A stretch of DNA of 35,232 bases from Agrobacterium arsenijevicii (GCA_000949895.1 JWIT01000038.1:1-35232); one strand, 5' to 3'. Numbered from the stretch's first letter, positions 1 through 8,665 are shown. Notes: generated by a model from the letters alone, not told the origin. Program-made: numbers and translations.

Positions 1-43
1 CACGCTTTTCCGCCACAGCAGTGGCTTCCGATGAAGTCGTCAT
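1..43 (-). CDS. start of the next gene of the sugar operon (partial, leaves window)
   Basis: An ATG at 43 on the minus strand opens a frame without stops to the window edge, beginning MTTSSEATAVAEKR. It lies 82 bases beyond the stop of the binding-protein gene and on the same strand. In sugar ABC operons of this kind the next gene usually encodes the permease or the ATPase, and a short polar cytoplasmic N-terminus like this would suit a permease. Only 14 residues are visible, so the product is inference from position. The upstream purine stretch is a weak ribosome-binding site. Confidence 0.4.
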   Translation of the reverse strand, partial: MTTSSEATAVAEKR

Positions 44-81
44 CGTCTGTACTCTCTCTGTTCTAGCATAATCTCAGCAGG

Positions 82-112
82 GGCAGATGTATCCGCAACG
101 GATACATCTGCC
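82..112 (-). other. perfect intercistronic hairpin after the binding-protein gene
   Basis: A 14-bp arm at 82-95 (GGCAGATGTATCCG) is followed by a 3-base loop and its exact complement at 99-112. It sits 14 bases past the stop codon of the binding-protein gene. No T-run follows on the minus strand, so it is not a standard intrinsic terminator. Such hairpins commonly protect upstream mRNA from 3' exonucleases and raise the binding protein above the permease. That role is inferred here. Confidence 0.6.
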
Positions 113-125
113 GGGTTCACCGTGA

Positions 126-1064
126 TCAGTTCTTTTTCAGGTACTGTGCAACGTTTGCCGGATTGACCAGTTCATAGGGAATCCACATCGGCGACTCGAC
201 CTTTTCGCCCTTCGCAAGCTTGATAGCTGCGTCAACGGACCCGGCGCCCTGTCCAAGAGCGTCCTGGAATACGGTCACGGCAAGGTCACCGTTCTGCATG
301 TAATGCAACGCTTCCTGTGTCGCGTCGACGCCGGCGATGACGACATCTTTCGTGTCCCAGCCAGCCGCCTTCAGCGAATTGACGGCGCCAAGCGCCATTT
401 CGTCGTTGTTGGCGAGAACGGCAGCGGGCTTGTAGCCTGCGGTTATCCAATTGGTCATCAGGTCCTGCGCCTTGACCGGGTCCCAATTCGCAGATTGCTC
501 ATCGATGATCTTCATGAAATTGCAATCGGGGGCAGCGGCGACATCGTGAATGGCCTTGCTTCGCAGAACGGCCGTCTCATTCGCAAGGATGCCCTGAATG
601 ATCAGGATACCTGCATCCTTCGTCTTGCCAGACTCCTTGAGAACACGGCACACTTCCTTTGCCTGGAGTGTTCCCGCAACATATTCATCGGATCCAACAA
701 ATGCAGCTTTGGGGCCGAGTTCTTTCACATCGCTGGGGGTATTATTCACGTAAACCAGCGGGATGCCTGCGTCGGCAGCCATCTTCGTCATAGCCGGGGT
801 CGCTGACGTCTCGACGGTATTTACAATAATTGCGTCCACGCCAGCTGCGATAAAGTTCTGCACCTGCGAGAGCTGCTTGTTCACATCGCCTTCTGCAAAT
901 TCGATCTGAAGCGGCTGTTTCACCTTTGCGGCTTCATCCTTCATGCCCTGAACCAGAACCGCAAGGTTGGAGTCACTGTGAGAAATAGTGACCCCGATGT
1001 CGCCTGCATGAGCAACCGACGCAGTGAAGGTCGCCAGAGTTGCACCAAGAATCCATTGTTTCAT
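126..1064 (-). CDS. sugar/cyclitol ABC transporter periplasmic binding protein
   Basis: This 312-residue protein belongs to the periplasmic binding protein group of the ribose, inositol and rhizopine type (Peripla_BP_4). A Sec signal peptide covers about residues 1-20 and ends SVAHA, cleaved before GD. The mature part starts GVTISHSDSN and carries AAGVDAIIVNTVE and GVDATQEAL, both typical of this fold. It would capture a sugar or cyclitol in the periplasm and pass it to a membrane permease. It is the third gene of a leftward operon behind an oxidoreductase and an isomerase, so the imported compound is probably oxidised and then isomerised. The exact ligand cannot be read from the sequence. 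Spacing to the upstream gene is 96 bases and includes hairpins. Confidence 0.9.
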   Translation of the reverse strand: MKQWILGATLATFTASVAHAGDIGVTISHSDSNLAVLVQGMKDEAAKVKQPLQIEFAEGDVNKQLSQVQNFIAAGVDAIIVNTVETSATPAMTKMAADAGIPLVYVNNTPSDVKELGPKAAFVGSDEYVAGTLQAKEVCRVLKESGKTKDAGILIIQGILANETAVLRSKAIHDVAAAPDCNFMKIIDEQSANWDPVKAQDLMTNWITAGYKPAAVLANNDEMALGAVNSLKAAGWDTKDVVIAGVDATQEALHYMQNGDLAVTVFQDALGQGAGSVDAAIKLAKGEKVESPMWIPYELVNPANVAQYLKKN

Positions 1065-1090
1065 ATCATATTCCCCTTTTTATATCTGGT

Positions 1091-1137
1091 GTCCGGCGGC
1101 ACCAAGATTTAGCCGGACCGCCCACTCCCGGGGGCGG
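1091..1137 (-). other. pair of hairpins between isomerase and binding-protein genes
   Basis: GTCCGGC at 1091-1097 pairs with GCCGGAC at 1112-1118, and CCGCCC at 1118-1123 pairs with GGGCGG at 1132-1137. The two stems share base 1118, so they would be alternatives or adjacent. They lie between the isomerase stop (1161) and the binding-protein start (1064). A role in mRNA processing or partial attenuation is possible but unproven. Confidence 0.4.
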
Positions 1138-1160
1138 CCAAAATGTTGCCAGTTAGTCAT

Positions 1161-2018
1161 TCACCTCGGTTTGCGAGCATTTGCAGCGTCGACAAGCGGC
1201 TTGAGATACTCCAGCGACACGCGGGCAACCCAATCCGGCTCGATGCCCCGCTTGTGAAAGCCGCATTCCATCGACAGATAACCGTCAAACCCTGTTTCCC
1301 AGAGAGCATCGATAAGGGCCGGCCAGTCGCCTCGCCCCATACCTGGTGGAAGTCGGTCGTTGTCGGAGGCGTGAATGTGGACGAGGTCCTTGCCCATTGT
1401 ATAGGCGTAGTCGCTCATCACTTCCTTCTCAGCCAGAACATGGTGCGCATCGAACATCAGCTTTACATTTGCTTCGCCAACGTCCTTCATCATGTCGATG
1501 GTGTTGTCGCATGTATTCACGATGTTGCTGTCTTCCGGCGTGGGCTCAATGACGATCTCGACGCCGAAGTCCTGTGCAAATTGGGCGATCTCGCTGATCG
1601 CATCCCTCGCCCAATCCCACGCCTGCCGGTACGTGGTGCCAAAGATGTACCAGCCAGGCAGGCAGATCACGCGATTGCCGCCCCAGTCAGACGTAAGCCG
1701 CACCGTGTCCTTGTAATTGTCGATGGCCCAACGTCGCTCTTCAGGAATGGGCGAAGCGACGTTATTGCCTGGACCACCACCATGAGCCGGCAAGGTTGCC
1801 GCCAGTTCCAGCTGATAATCCTTTAACATTTGACCCAGGTCCTTCCTGCGCTGAGCGCTCAAAGTCTGGGGAAAGACGTGCGGGCTGGCCAAGCCGATTT
1901 CGATTGCGTCATAGCCGATCTTTTTTACACGCCGAATGGTCTCTTCGAGCGTGTAGGCCGGCAGCCATGTCGGATTGCTGGCATAAGGCCATGTATGCAT
2001 TGCAAGTTTAATGGTCAT
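1161..2018 (-). CDS. sugar phosphate isomerase/epimerase family protein (AP-endonuclease-2 TIM barrel)
   Basis: This 285-residue protein is a xylose-isomerase-like TIM barrel of the IolE/IolI/hydroxypyruvate-isomerase superfamily. It begins MTIKLAMHTWPYAS. Visible metal-site features of the family include EPTPEDSN (glutamate), FDAHHVLAE (Asp-His), HIHASDNDR and the C-terminal LSMECGFH glutamate. I chose the ATG at 2018 because GAGG lies about eight bases upstream and the longer frame would run into the preceding gene. The gap to that gene is 10 bases, so the two are co-transcribed. The pairing with a Gfo/Idh/MocA dehydrogenase is the classic arrangement for oxidised cyclitols or keto-sugars. 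The substrate is unknown. Confidence 0.85.
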   Translation of the reverse strand: MTIKLAMHTWPYASNPTWLPAYTLEETIRRVKKIGYDAIEIGLASPHVFPQTLSAQRRKDLGQMLKDYQLELAATLPAHGGGPGNNVASPIPEERRWAIDNYKDTVRLTSDWGGNRVICLPGWYIFGTTYRQAWDWARDAISEIAQFAQDFGVEIVIEPTPEDSNIVNTCDNTIDMMKDVGEANVKLMFDAHHVLAEKEVMSDYAYTMGKDLVHIHASDNDRLPPGMGRGDWPALIDALWETGFDGYLSMECGFHKRGIEPDWVARVSLEYLKPLVDAANARKPR

Positions 2019-2028
2019 GGAACATTCC

Positions 2029-3192
2029 TCAGACGGCAGATTGTTCGATATTTTCCCAGGCACCGCTTTGTCCTGAGATGAGGATTGCCTCTGCGATGCG
2101 CTCGATCTGCACACCATCCTTGAAGTCCGGCGAAGCCGACGTCTTGTCGGCGATGGCCTTCAGGAAATTGTACCATTCGATCGACTTGATATCGATGTAG
2201 CCCTGCCCCATGCCGGCAACCGGCCAGAGCTTGTCGCCGAACGGCTGGTTCGGACCGGAATAGATCGTGCGGAAGCCGAAGGCATCGGCCGGATCATCGG
2301 CAAAGGCGACGCGCAGCTCGTTGAGGCGCTGATAATCGAAGGCGATCGAGCCCTTCGAGCCGTGGATCTCGAAGCCGAGCTGGTTATGATGACCCCAGGA
2401 ATTGCGCGTCACTTCAATCGCGCCATGCGCGCCGTTCGAGAATTTGATCATCGTCAGCGCGGTATCATCGACATCGACCTTGCCCTTCTCCGTCGACGCA
2501 GCTCCGCTCGGACCAAAGAAGCGGCCCGCCGGCAGCGGACGCTCCGGGATGAAGGTCTTGACGATTGCGTTGACCGAAGCGAACTCACCGACCAGAAGGC
2601 GCGCGGCGTCAATCACATGCGTCCCGATATCACCGAGCGTACCAGAGCCCGCCAGAGCCTTGTTGAAGCGCCAGGAGAGTGGCTTTTCCGGGTCAGCGCC
2701 CCAGTCCTGCAGGTAATAACCGCGGAAGGTCAGGATGTCGCCAATGCGACCCTCCTCGATCAGCTTCTTGGCCATCTGCAGGGCCGGCGTATGGCGGTAG
2801 TTATAAGATACCATCGTCACAACGCCGGTCTCTTCCGCAGCCGCAAGCATGGCTTCCGCCTCTGCCACCGTCATCGACATCGGCTTCTCGCACATGATGT
2901 GCTTGCCAGCCTTGGCGGCGGCTATCGCAATCTCGGCATGGGTACTGTTGGGCGTGCAGATATCAACGATGTCGATATCGGGCCGTGAAACGACCTCCCG
3001 CCAGTCAGTTGCATATTCCGTAAAACCATATTGTTTGGCAGCGTTCTGCGCCAACTCCTCGTCAATATCGACGACCACCTTGCGCTCAATCTCGATCGGC
3101 GCGCCAAACAGGATCGGCACAACCGCCGTCGCTATCGAATGGGCCTTGCCCATGAACCCCGTGCCAATAAGCGCAACATTCAACTTCTTCAC
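2029..3192 (-). CDS. Gfo/Idh/MocA family NAD(P)-dependent oxidoreductase
   Basis: This protein has 387 residues when started at the GTG at 3192, which has GGAGG eight bases upstream. The Rossmann motif VALIGTGFMGKAH lies at the N-terminus, followed by DICTPNSTH and the family hallmark CEKPMS, whose lysine is catalytic. GDIGTHVIDAARLL is the conserved catalytic Asp/His segment. Members oxidise sugars or cyclitols such as myo-inositol with NAD(P)+ in the cytoplasm. It is the first gene of the leftward operon, with two LacI-type operators about 80-125 bases upstream, so it is probably induced when the LacI ligand is present. Substrate specificity is not determinable here. Confidence 0.9.
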   Translation of the reverse strand: MKKLNVALIGTGFMGKAHSIATAVVPILFGAPIEIERKVVVDIDEELAQNAAKQYGFTEYATDWREVVSRPDIDIVDICTPNSTHAEIAIAAAKAGKHIMCEKPMSMTVAEAEAMLAAAEETGVVTMVSYNYRHTPALQMAKKLIEEGRIGDILTFRGYYLQDWGADPEKPLSWRFNKALAGSGTLGDIGTHVIDAARLLVGEFASVNAIVKTFIPERPLPAGRFFGPSGAASTEKGKVDVDDTALTMIKFSNGAHGAIEVTRNSWGHHNQLGFEIHGSKGSIAFDYQRLNELRVAFADDPADAFGFRTIYSGPNQPFGDKLWPVAGMGQGYIDIKSIEWYNFLKAIADKTSASPDFKDGVQIERIAEAILISGQSGAWENIEQSAV

Positions 3193-3270
3193 TGGTAGGC
3201 CTCCATTGGGCAGCACACATCGTGCCCGCGTTCGAAAGTTCCCGCGGTCATCAGACCGTCAAATTTTTGA

Positions 3271-3316
3271 TGTTAACGTATACAACAATACAAAAATCAT
3301 AATGTCAACGATTACA
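3271..3316 (-). promoter_or_regulatory. promoter with two LacI-family operators for the oxidoreductase operon
   Basis: TGTTAACGTATACA (3271-3284) and TGTCAACGATTACA (3303-3316) both fit the LacI-family pattern TGTnAnCGnTnACA-like dyad with a central CG. Their starts are 32 bases apart, close to three helical turns. On the minus strand TTGACA (3308-3303) and TTGTAT (3285-3280) are 17 bases apart and look like -35 and -10 boxes. The operators overlap both boxes, so repression by the neighbouring LacI protein is the simplest reading. A third, better-matched copy lies at 4830-4843. Confidence 0.7.
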
Positions 3317-3746
3317 TCTCAAATTTTCACAGTGTTTCATCAGTCCACTGAAGGGCATTGGCCAATATCCATTGCAGGCAAAATCGTTAAGTGTCCCTGT
3401 CGATGGACAGGATAGGAGCCGTTGGCTGCGGCAAAGTGAAATTGTATTATCTGATGGACCGGCATAAGGGAGTAAGATGCAGGAAGAAGGGTCTGGACAG
3501 CTCTGAAAAACACTGCGGCGGCTTCCTGGCCCGACTATCGGTGGCTTCCACCCCCACACACTGTGCCCTTATGCAGAAAGGTCCCTGCGGTGAATTCTCA
3601 CAGCATGTGGAAGCATTCCGGCCCAGGACATCAAGAGCCACATGGCCCTTACTCCGCACCTATCGGCCAACCATCTTGTCCGCTATGCTTGAGTCCCACG
3701 ATATATTTTTTGGGCACCTTAGGATTCGTATTCGAGTTTTTGCAAC
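3317..3746. other. gene-free stretch between the operon promoter and the LacI gene
   Basis: No convincing gene is seen in either direction. The short open frames here have no family resemblance and no good ribosome-binding site. The stretch must hold the promoter of the LacI gene, but I see no clear LacI-type operator next to that gene. Confidence 0.5.
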
Positions 3747-4733
3747 ATGACCAAGCCCCCAACAGTTCACGATGTGGCCCGTCTCTCTGGATTGTCCACT
3801 GCGACCGTTTCTCGATATTTCGGAGGCAAGGCCGATGCAATCGCTCCTGAGACAATTGAGAAAGTAAAAAAAGCAGCGGAAGCTCTAGGGTACACACCCT
3901 CAGAAATTGGTCGTTCGCTTCGCCTTGCGCGAAGCAGAGTAGTTGTGATGATGGTTCCCGACGCGACCAACCACTTTACTGCGGACGTCGCCGCCTCGGT
4001 AGAGAACGCCCTGAAGGAAGTCGGCCTCTCGATGGTTTTGGCAAATGCATCGGAAGACGCCGAACAACAGGACCGCCTCCTCGTCGATGCGCAGGGTTTG
4101 CGTGCGAGAGCAATCGTATTGCAGGGCGCGATCGATACGCCGCGCCTTCGGGAAATTTGCGCTCGACAGAACAATGTTATTTTTGTCAATCGTCGCCCTG
4201 CGGATGGTATCGTCGCTCCTTATGTTGGCGTTGACAATTATGCGGCCGGGTTCGCCGTAGGGAAACACTTCGCTGAACGCGGGTACCAAAATTGCGTCGC
4301 GCTTCACGGACCAAAAAACTATTCGGGCAGTACCGAGCGGCTAGACGGATTCATCGCGGGTTTGGGCAACTCTCGCGGGGTCCAGCAAATTGAAGGCAAC
4401 TACACCATGGAATCTGGCTACGAACGTGGCCGGGAGCTTTTGACGTCTTCAAACGCCAAGCGATCCATCTTTTGCGGCAACGACATGATCGCTTACGGTG
4501 TTTACCGCGCCGCGTTGGAGCTAGGGCTGAGAGTGCCGGAGGATCTCATATTAATGGGATTTGATGATAACCGCCTGAATGAGTGGCTAGCTCCATGGTT
4601 ATCAACAGTATCTGTACCGGCGACTGACTTTGGGCCTGCTATCGCCCGCTTGGTCGTCCATCCCCCTAATGCGCCTTTCGCAAGCCAGAATATACTGGTC
4701 CCATTCAAACTTAACTTTCGGGGTTCGGCATAA
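3747..4733 (+). CDS. LacI family transcriptional regulator
   Basis: This 328-residue protein has an N-terminal LacI helix-turn-helix: TVHDVARLSGLSTATVSRY at residues 6-24, with the hinge sequence GYTPSEIGRSLR near residue 48. The rest is a periplasmic-binding-protein-like sensor (FVNRRP, VGVDNYAAG, IFCGNDMIAYG, LMGFDDN). It lies divergent from the sugar operon, whose promoter carries two LacI-type operators, and directly upstream of a GntR gene with a third. It is therefore the likely local repressor. The ligand would be the transported sugar or a derivative. The ribosome-binding site is poor. Confidence 0.9.
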   Translation: MTKPPTVHDVARLSGLSTATVSRYFGGKADAIAPETIEKVKKAAEALGYTPSEIGRSLRLARSRVVVMMVPDATNHFTADVAASVENALKEVGLSMVLANASEDAEQQDRLLVDAQGLRARAIVLQGAIDTPRLREICARQNNVIFVNRRPADGIVAPYVGVDNYAAGFAVGKHFAERGYQNCVALHGPKNYSGSTERLDGFIAGLGNSRGVQQIEGNYTMESGYERGRELLTSSNAKRSIFCGNDMIAYGVYRAALELGLRVPEDLILMGFDDNRLNEWLAPWLSTVSVPATDFGPAIARLVVHPPNAPFASQNILVPFKLNFRGSA

Positions 4734-4829
4734 ACACAATACACGGCTTCAAATTCAATTTTTATGCGCCAGCGCGCCGAAAAGGGAAAACGGTATCTAG
4801 ACGTTGACGAACCTTGGTTTATATTCGAA

Positions 4830-4843
4830 TGTAATCGTTAACA
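4830..4843 (+). promoter_or_regulatory. LacI-family operator in front of the GntR gene
   Basis: TGTAATCGTTAACA is a near-perfect dyad whose complement is TGTTAACGATTACA. It matches both operators at 3271-3316. It lies 45-58 bases upstream of the GntR start codon at 4888, in promoter position, so the GntR gene is probably part of the same LacI regulon. Confidence 0.7.
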
Positions 4844-4887
4844 TTGCATTTAATTTTTCTTGGTCGTCGTTTTCCCTTAAGGCTACA

Positions 4888-5601
4888 ATGAAAGACCGCT
4901 CAGAAAGTTATGATGAAGCCTTCCTCGTTGGTGCTATCGTTGCTCGCATGCGCAGCTTGATAGTAGACGGGGAGTTTCGTGCCGGCGAAAAGCTGTTGGA
5001 ACATATCGTTGCAACTCGATTGGCAGTTTCACGCAATACCTTGCGCGAAGCATTTCGACTACTGACCGCACAAGGGTTGCTTACACACATCCCCAACCGT
5101 GGTGTATATGTTGCAGCACCGGACGAAGCAGCAATCATTGACATTTTCAGAGTACGGTCCGCCCTCCAAACGCGCGCGTTACAGCTTGCTTACAAAACAC
5201 ATCCCGGTGTGATCCGTATGCGCGCAGCGGCGGAAGCCGGAGAGTTGGCGGCGAGCCATTCAGATTGGAAGACAGCGGCGAAACTCAACCTTGAATTTCA
5301 TCGCGCAATGGTCACAATATGCGACAGCCCTCGAATCGATAGCGCGTTCGATCTCGCATTGGCTGAATTGAGTCTCGTATTTGGTCAGCTGGATGACATT
5401 ACATGTTTTCACGACCCCTTCTTGCCTCTTAACGCTCGAATTACGTCTCTCATTGAGGCTCAAGACAATTCTGCTGCGTTGGCCCTTCTTGAATCATATT
5501 TACTGAAATCAGAACGAGCCATCTTGGGTGCCCTCCAGCGAACAAAAAAAGAATCCAAGATCAGCTTCGTTAAGCTTCTGGATCGTTCATCGAAAGAATA
5601 A
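4888..5601 (+). CDS. GntR family transcriptional regulator, FCD subfamily
   Basis: This 237-residue protein starts at the ATG at 4888 with AAGG just upstream; the longer frame from 4804 would place the LacI operator inside the coding sequence. The winged helix covers about residues 12-80, with LEHIVATRLAVSRNTLREAFRLL as the helix-turn-helix (long stretch at roughly residues 36-58) and IPNRGVYVAAP as the wing. An all-helical FCD ligand-binding domain follows, with its Asp and His metal-binding positions represented by NLEFHRAM and the later helices. FCD regulators usually respond to organic or sugar acids. A link to an acid product of the neighbouring sugar oxidation is inference. Confidence 0.85.
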   Translation: MKDRSESYDEAFLVGAIVARMRSLIVDGEFRAGEKLLEHIVATRLAVSRNTLREAFRLLTAQGLLTHIPNRGVYVAAPDEAAIIDIFRVRSALQTRALQLAYKTHPGVIRMRAAAEAGELAASHSDWKTAAKLNLEFHRAMVTICDSPRIDSAFDLALAELSLVFGQLDDITCFHDPFLPLNARITSLIEAQDNSAALALLESYLLKSERAILGALQRTKKESKISFVKLLDRSSKE

Positions 5602-5823
5602 CCGTGCGGTCTGCGCGTCCACTGACAGTAGCATGAGCGACCTCGGATTGGGTTGAGGCCACTTCAGCACTCAACGCCGAGGCTCTAATCGCTGCCGGAT
5701 GAAACTTCAGTGGCAGGTCAATCCTGACGAAGAACATCGGCGCCGATACCACTCGATAGCGTGGCGGCGACTTTCGTGAGTTCCGGTGAGGCAACGGGAG
5801 CGCTCCAGAGGAATAGTCTTCAT

Positions 5824-7323
5824 TTAATCTAGCAAATCTCCACTGGCTCGACTGCGCCGCCGACAATGTCGTGACGTGGGCGTTTCATCACGCGACCACA
5901 TGTCCGTCGAGACAGAGAGTGACCCAGCTACGGACTCAAACTCGCACAACCCGGAAGCCGATGGGGTCTGATCATTGTTGTAGAAACGCACACCGCCTTT
6001 TCCAAGGCGCTTACCGGCGTAAAGAGCTTGATCTGCCTTCCTCATCAGAACTAAGGGGTCGGTCCCATCATCGGGACTGATGGCTACACCAATTGTGAGC
6101 CCGACACGGTGTGATCGATCATCAATGACAATAGGTTCCTGCACGCTAAAAATGATGGACTGACAAATAGCTGAAGCCTCGTGAGTCGTGGCAACGTAGG
6201 GAAATATTCCAACAAACTCGTCGCCGCCCATGCGAGCAACGAATGCTCCTGACGGTGCGATAGTCCTGAGGCGATCCGCCACGACGCGAAGGACCCGGTC
6301 ACCAACGGCGTGCCCAAACTGATCATTGACCGGTTTAAAGCCGTCCAAATCCATGTATGCGACCGTAAAGCATCTGTTTGCCGCACTCGAGGTGAACCTT
6401 TCTATGGCCTGAAGCAGATAGAAGCGGTTCGGCAACCCGGTCAGTACATCGTGCTTTGCCCGGCGTTCGCTGTCATCAAATTTCCTCGCCGCACTCAGCG
6501 CTTTTCCAAATAGAATTGCCGTCAGTCCCGCAAACCCCACCGCCACACTGATCCAGACCGGAACCGAAAAGCGAAGGAGGTCTGAACCGGGATCGGCACC
6601 CGTCCAGGCAAGTTCACCGGCTTTGTGACCGTCGCTCAGGATCAGAGGCACAGATCTTTCCGACAGTCCTCCGCTTTTTAAGAGATGAAGATCAGGAAGG
6701 AGATAGACTCTGGCGAACTCGGCAAGCATTTCGCTGTCCACCATATCAACCAGGATTATGAGGTGCTGTGGCTCTCTTGCCAGCGGATCTGGCTCCAGCG
6801 GCCGAATAGGCATGACAGCGGCGACCGCCGGAACGCCTTTTGCGAAAACCGTCCCGCCGACAGCCTCGTTGCGGAGCCCTTTTCGCTGGTTCGCGATGAG
6901 GTCGTGGATGCCTCCTGACAATATGTCATCCAGCCGTGTCGCCGTTCGGACTCCGTTAATGGATGCGTATGTCACCGAGTCGTCAGGTGCGACCACCACC
7001 GTCATCTCCATATCGAGATTTAAAAATACGGTCTTTCCCACATTTTGGTCGGCCCAGTCGGCATCTGGATGAGTCACGAGACGTTCGACGGCCTCGTCCC
7101 AAGCCCCGTAGTCCATCGCCCGTCGTTTCACATGCTCCGTTTTGACGACAATCGCACCCTCGGCCAACTTCGTCTGTTCATTCCAAGCTGCATTGCTTTG
7201 GGACGATGCGACGAAGAGGAGGCACCCCAAGATCAGGGCAAGCAGCATGGCAATGAGACCTGCTACCGGGATAGCAAGCCTTACAATCAGTCTAGTGTAT
7301 GCGGATGCCTCTCTCGACTTCAT
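5824..7323 (-). CDS. membrane diguanylate cyclase with CHASE4-like sensor and GGDEF domain
   Basis: This 499-residue protein makes cyclic di-GMP from two GTP. A transmembrane helix at about 12-40 and a second at about 254-276 enclose a periplasmic domain of some 210 residues. That domain has the MDYGAWDEAVE-type signature of CHASE4 sensors. The cytoplasmic GGDEF domain starts DVLTGLPNR near residue 292, with RMGGDEFVGI at 364-373, an intact catalytic loop. The upstream position of the inhibitory RxxD site is not conserved, so product feedback at that site is unlikely. The start at 7323 has GGAG seven bases upstream. The 222 bases between this gene and the convergent GntR gene hold nothing recognisable. 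Confidence 0.9.
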   Translation of the reverse strand: MKSREASAYTRLIVRLAIPVAGLIAMLLALILGCLLFVASSQSNAAWNEQTKLAEGAIVVKTEHVKRRAMDYGAWDEAVERLVTHPDADWADQNVGKTVFLNLDMEMTVVVAPDDSVTYASINGVRTATRLDDILSGGIHDLIANQRKGLRNEAVGGTVFAKGVPAVAAVMPIRPLEPDPLAREPQHLIILVDMVDSEMLAEFARVYLLPDLHLLKSGGLSERSVPLILSDGHKAGELAWTGADPGSDLLRFSVPVWISVAVGFAGLTAILFGKALSAARKFDDSERRAKHDVLTGLPNRFYLLQAIERFTSSAANRCFTVAYMDLDGFKPVNDQFGHAVGDRVLRVVADRLRTIAPSGAFVARMGGDEFVGIFPYVATTHEASAICQSIIFSVQEPIVIDDRSHRVGLTIGVAISPDDGTDPLVLMRKADQALYAGKRLGKGGVRFYNNDQTPSASGLCEFESVAGSLSVSTDMWSRDETPTSRHCRRRSRASGDLLD

Positions 7324-7450
7324 CAGTTGCTCCTGGTCAGCACCACAATACATGCGACTCTATTTAAGAGTCGTAAGTAAAAATGATCACTTTGTACCGG
7401 TAATGGGTTGGTCTAAGCGGTTTGTTTCTGATATCATTTATCTCGATGAT

Positions 7451-7795
7451 TGAACCGCCCCGGCTTTACCGGAGACCGTTTGGTTTAAGTTATGCGGCCA
7501 TGGCTGGTGCGTCCAGCGTGGCGTAGTATCGTTCTTCGGCCTCGGCTGGCGGGATATTCCCGATGGGTTCCAGAAGACGGCGGTGGTTGAACCAGTCGAC
7601 CCATTCGAGCGTGGCGAACTCCACGGCTTCGAAGTTGCACCATGGTCCCCTTCGATGGATGACCTCAGCCTTGTAAAGGCCGTTGATCGTTTCGGCGAGA
7701 GTCGTAACTGTCGCCGACACTCCCGACAGACGGCACGATGCCCGCCTCCGCCAGCCGTTCGGAATAGCGAATGGACACGTATTGGGCAGATTTAG
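7451..7795 (-). mobile_element. remnant of an IS3-family insertion sequence (one end)
   Basis: TGAACCGCCCCGG at 7451-7463 resembles the terminal inverted repeat of rhizobial IS3-family elements and lies 39 bases outside the transposase stop. Only the 3' part of the transposase gene remains. Similarity ends near 7795, where unrelated sequence begins. The other end of the element is absent, so it is an immobile fragment. Confidence 0.75.
7490..7795 (-). pseudogene. IS3-family OrfB transposase, C-terminal fragment with frameshift
   Basis: The frame ending at 7490 reads AETINGLYKAEVIHRRGPW...FNHRRLLEPIGNIPPAEAE, the end of an IS3-family DDE transposase. A second frame upstream reads AQYVSIRYSERLAEAGI then PSVGSVGDSYD. 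In intact relatives the two join as GDSYDNALAETING. Here five bases appear to be missing between the two segments, near 7697, which shifts the frame. Both the N-terminal two thirds and the frame are lost, so it is inactive. Confidence 0.8.
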
Positions 7796-7891
7796 GCGAG
7801 GATACCGGCACAGGTGTTGCTAGGTCGAAAAAACAACGCCGGACGCCATAGAAGTGCTCGGGTGACCCATAGATCACATTAGGAAGATGCA

Positions 7892-8548
7892 ATGCCCGAC
7901 CCAGGCGATAGTTGTCAGCTGCCCGACGGACGCCCTTGTGCTTCTCGCGTCTTCGTTGTCTTGCTCGCGGCAGGACGTTCCAGTCGAATGGGAAAGACTG
8001 GTGCATCCAAGTTGCTTGCGGAATTCGACGGCATCGCGCTCGTGCGACGTTCCGCCCAGGTCGCGCTCGGCTCAACCGCCGACGCCGTGGTCGTCGTAAC
8101 CGGCCATCGCAGGCTTGAGATTGAAGCTGCACTCGAAGGCATGGGGATCGAGTCTGTCGATAACCCGCTATACGAATCCGGAATGGCAACCTCGCTTGCT
8201 GCCGGGGTCTCCCGCTGCCGCGATCGAGTGGCGGACGCCATCTTGGTCATGCTCGCCGATATGCCGGGATTGATAAGTGACGATCTGGATCAACTCATTG
8301 CCGCCTTCCGCTCTACCGATGGCGAAGTGGTAGTGCGTGCGATGGGGGCTGGCAGGCCAGGAAATCCGGTGATCATCCCAAAATCGCTCTTCGAAGCGGT
8401 AGCACAGTTGGAGGGCGACGCCGGGGCTCGCCGTGTCATCGAAGCGTCTGGCCTTCCGGTCGTTCAGGTGGAAATCGGGCAAGCAGCACTCCTGGATGTT
8501 GACACGCCCGAAGCGGTACGCGCTGCGGGGGGGACGCTGAAAGCGTAG
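7892..8548 (+). CDS. MobA/MocA-like nucleotidyltransferase (molybdenum cofactor cytidylyltransferase type)
   Basis: This 218-residue protein has the nucleotide-binding motif VVLLAAGRSSRMG near residues 22-34, NKLL-like SKLLAEFDG, VVVVTGHR, and the metal-binding ADMPG. MocA-type enzymes attach CMP to molybdopterin, giving the cofactor used by xanthine-oxidase-family hydroxylases such as the one at 26083-30587. It faces the XdhC-type gene, another maturation factor. The ATG at 7892 has AGGAAG upstream, but about 18 residues precede the usual start of the fold. The IS3 remnant lies 96 bases upstream, so a shortened N-terminus or loss of a fused upstream domain is possible. MobA-type specificity for GMP is less likely from context. 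Confidence 0.8.
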   Translation: MPDPGDSCQLPDGRPCASRVFVVLLAAGRSSRMGKTGASKLLAEFDGIALVRRSAQVALGSTADAVVVVTGHRRLEIEAALEGMGIESVDNPLYESGMATSLAAGVSRCRDRVADAILVMLADMPGLISDDLDQLIAAFRSTDGEVVVRAMGAGRPGNPVIIPKSLFEAVAQLEGDAGARRVIEASGLPVVQVEIGQAALLDVDTPEAVRAAGGTLKA

Positions 8549-8665
8549 CTTGGTCGATTTTTCGCGTGCCCGCGAAGGTGCCCACCCCCAAACCCATTTC
8601 GACGATGCACGTTGCTTCCAACACACGCTGGAACCTCGCATGGCCGAGGCCGACGCGACGACTAT

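Noticed and set aside
4804..4887. An earlier TTG start for the GntR gene, adding 28 residues.
   Set aside because: The added part is unlike GntR N-termini, contains the LacI operator, and has no better ribosome-binding site than the ATG at 4888.
7796..7915. On the minus strand, sequence opposite the start of the MocA-like gene reads NYRLGRALHLPNVIYGSPEH, which looks protein-like.
   Set aside because: No start, no family I can name, and it runs without a boundary into IS3 remnant sequence. The opposite strand has a clear nucleotidyltransferase.
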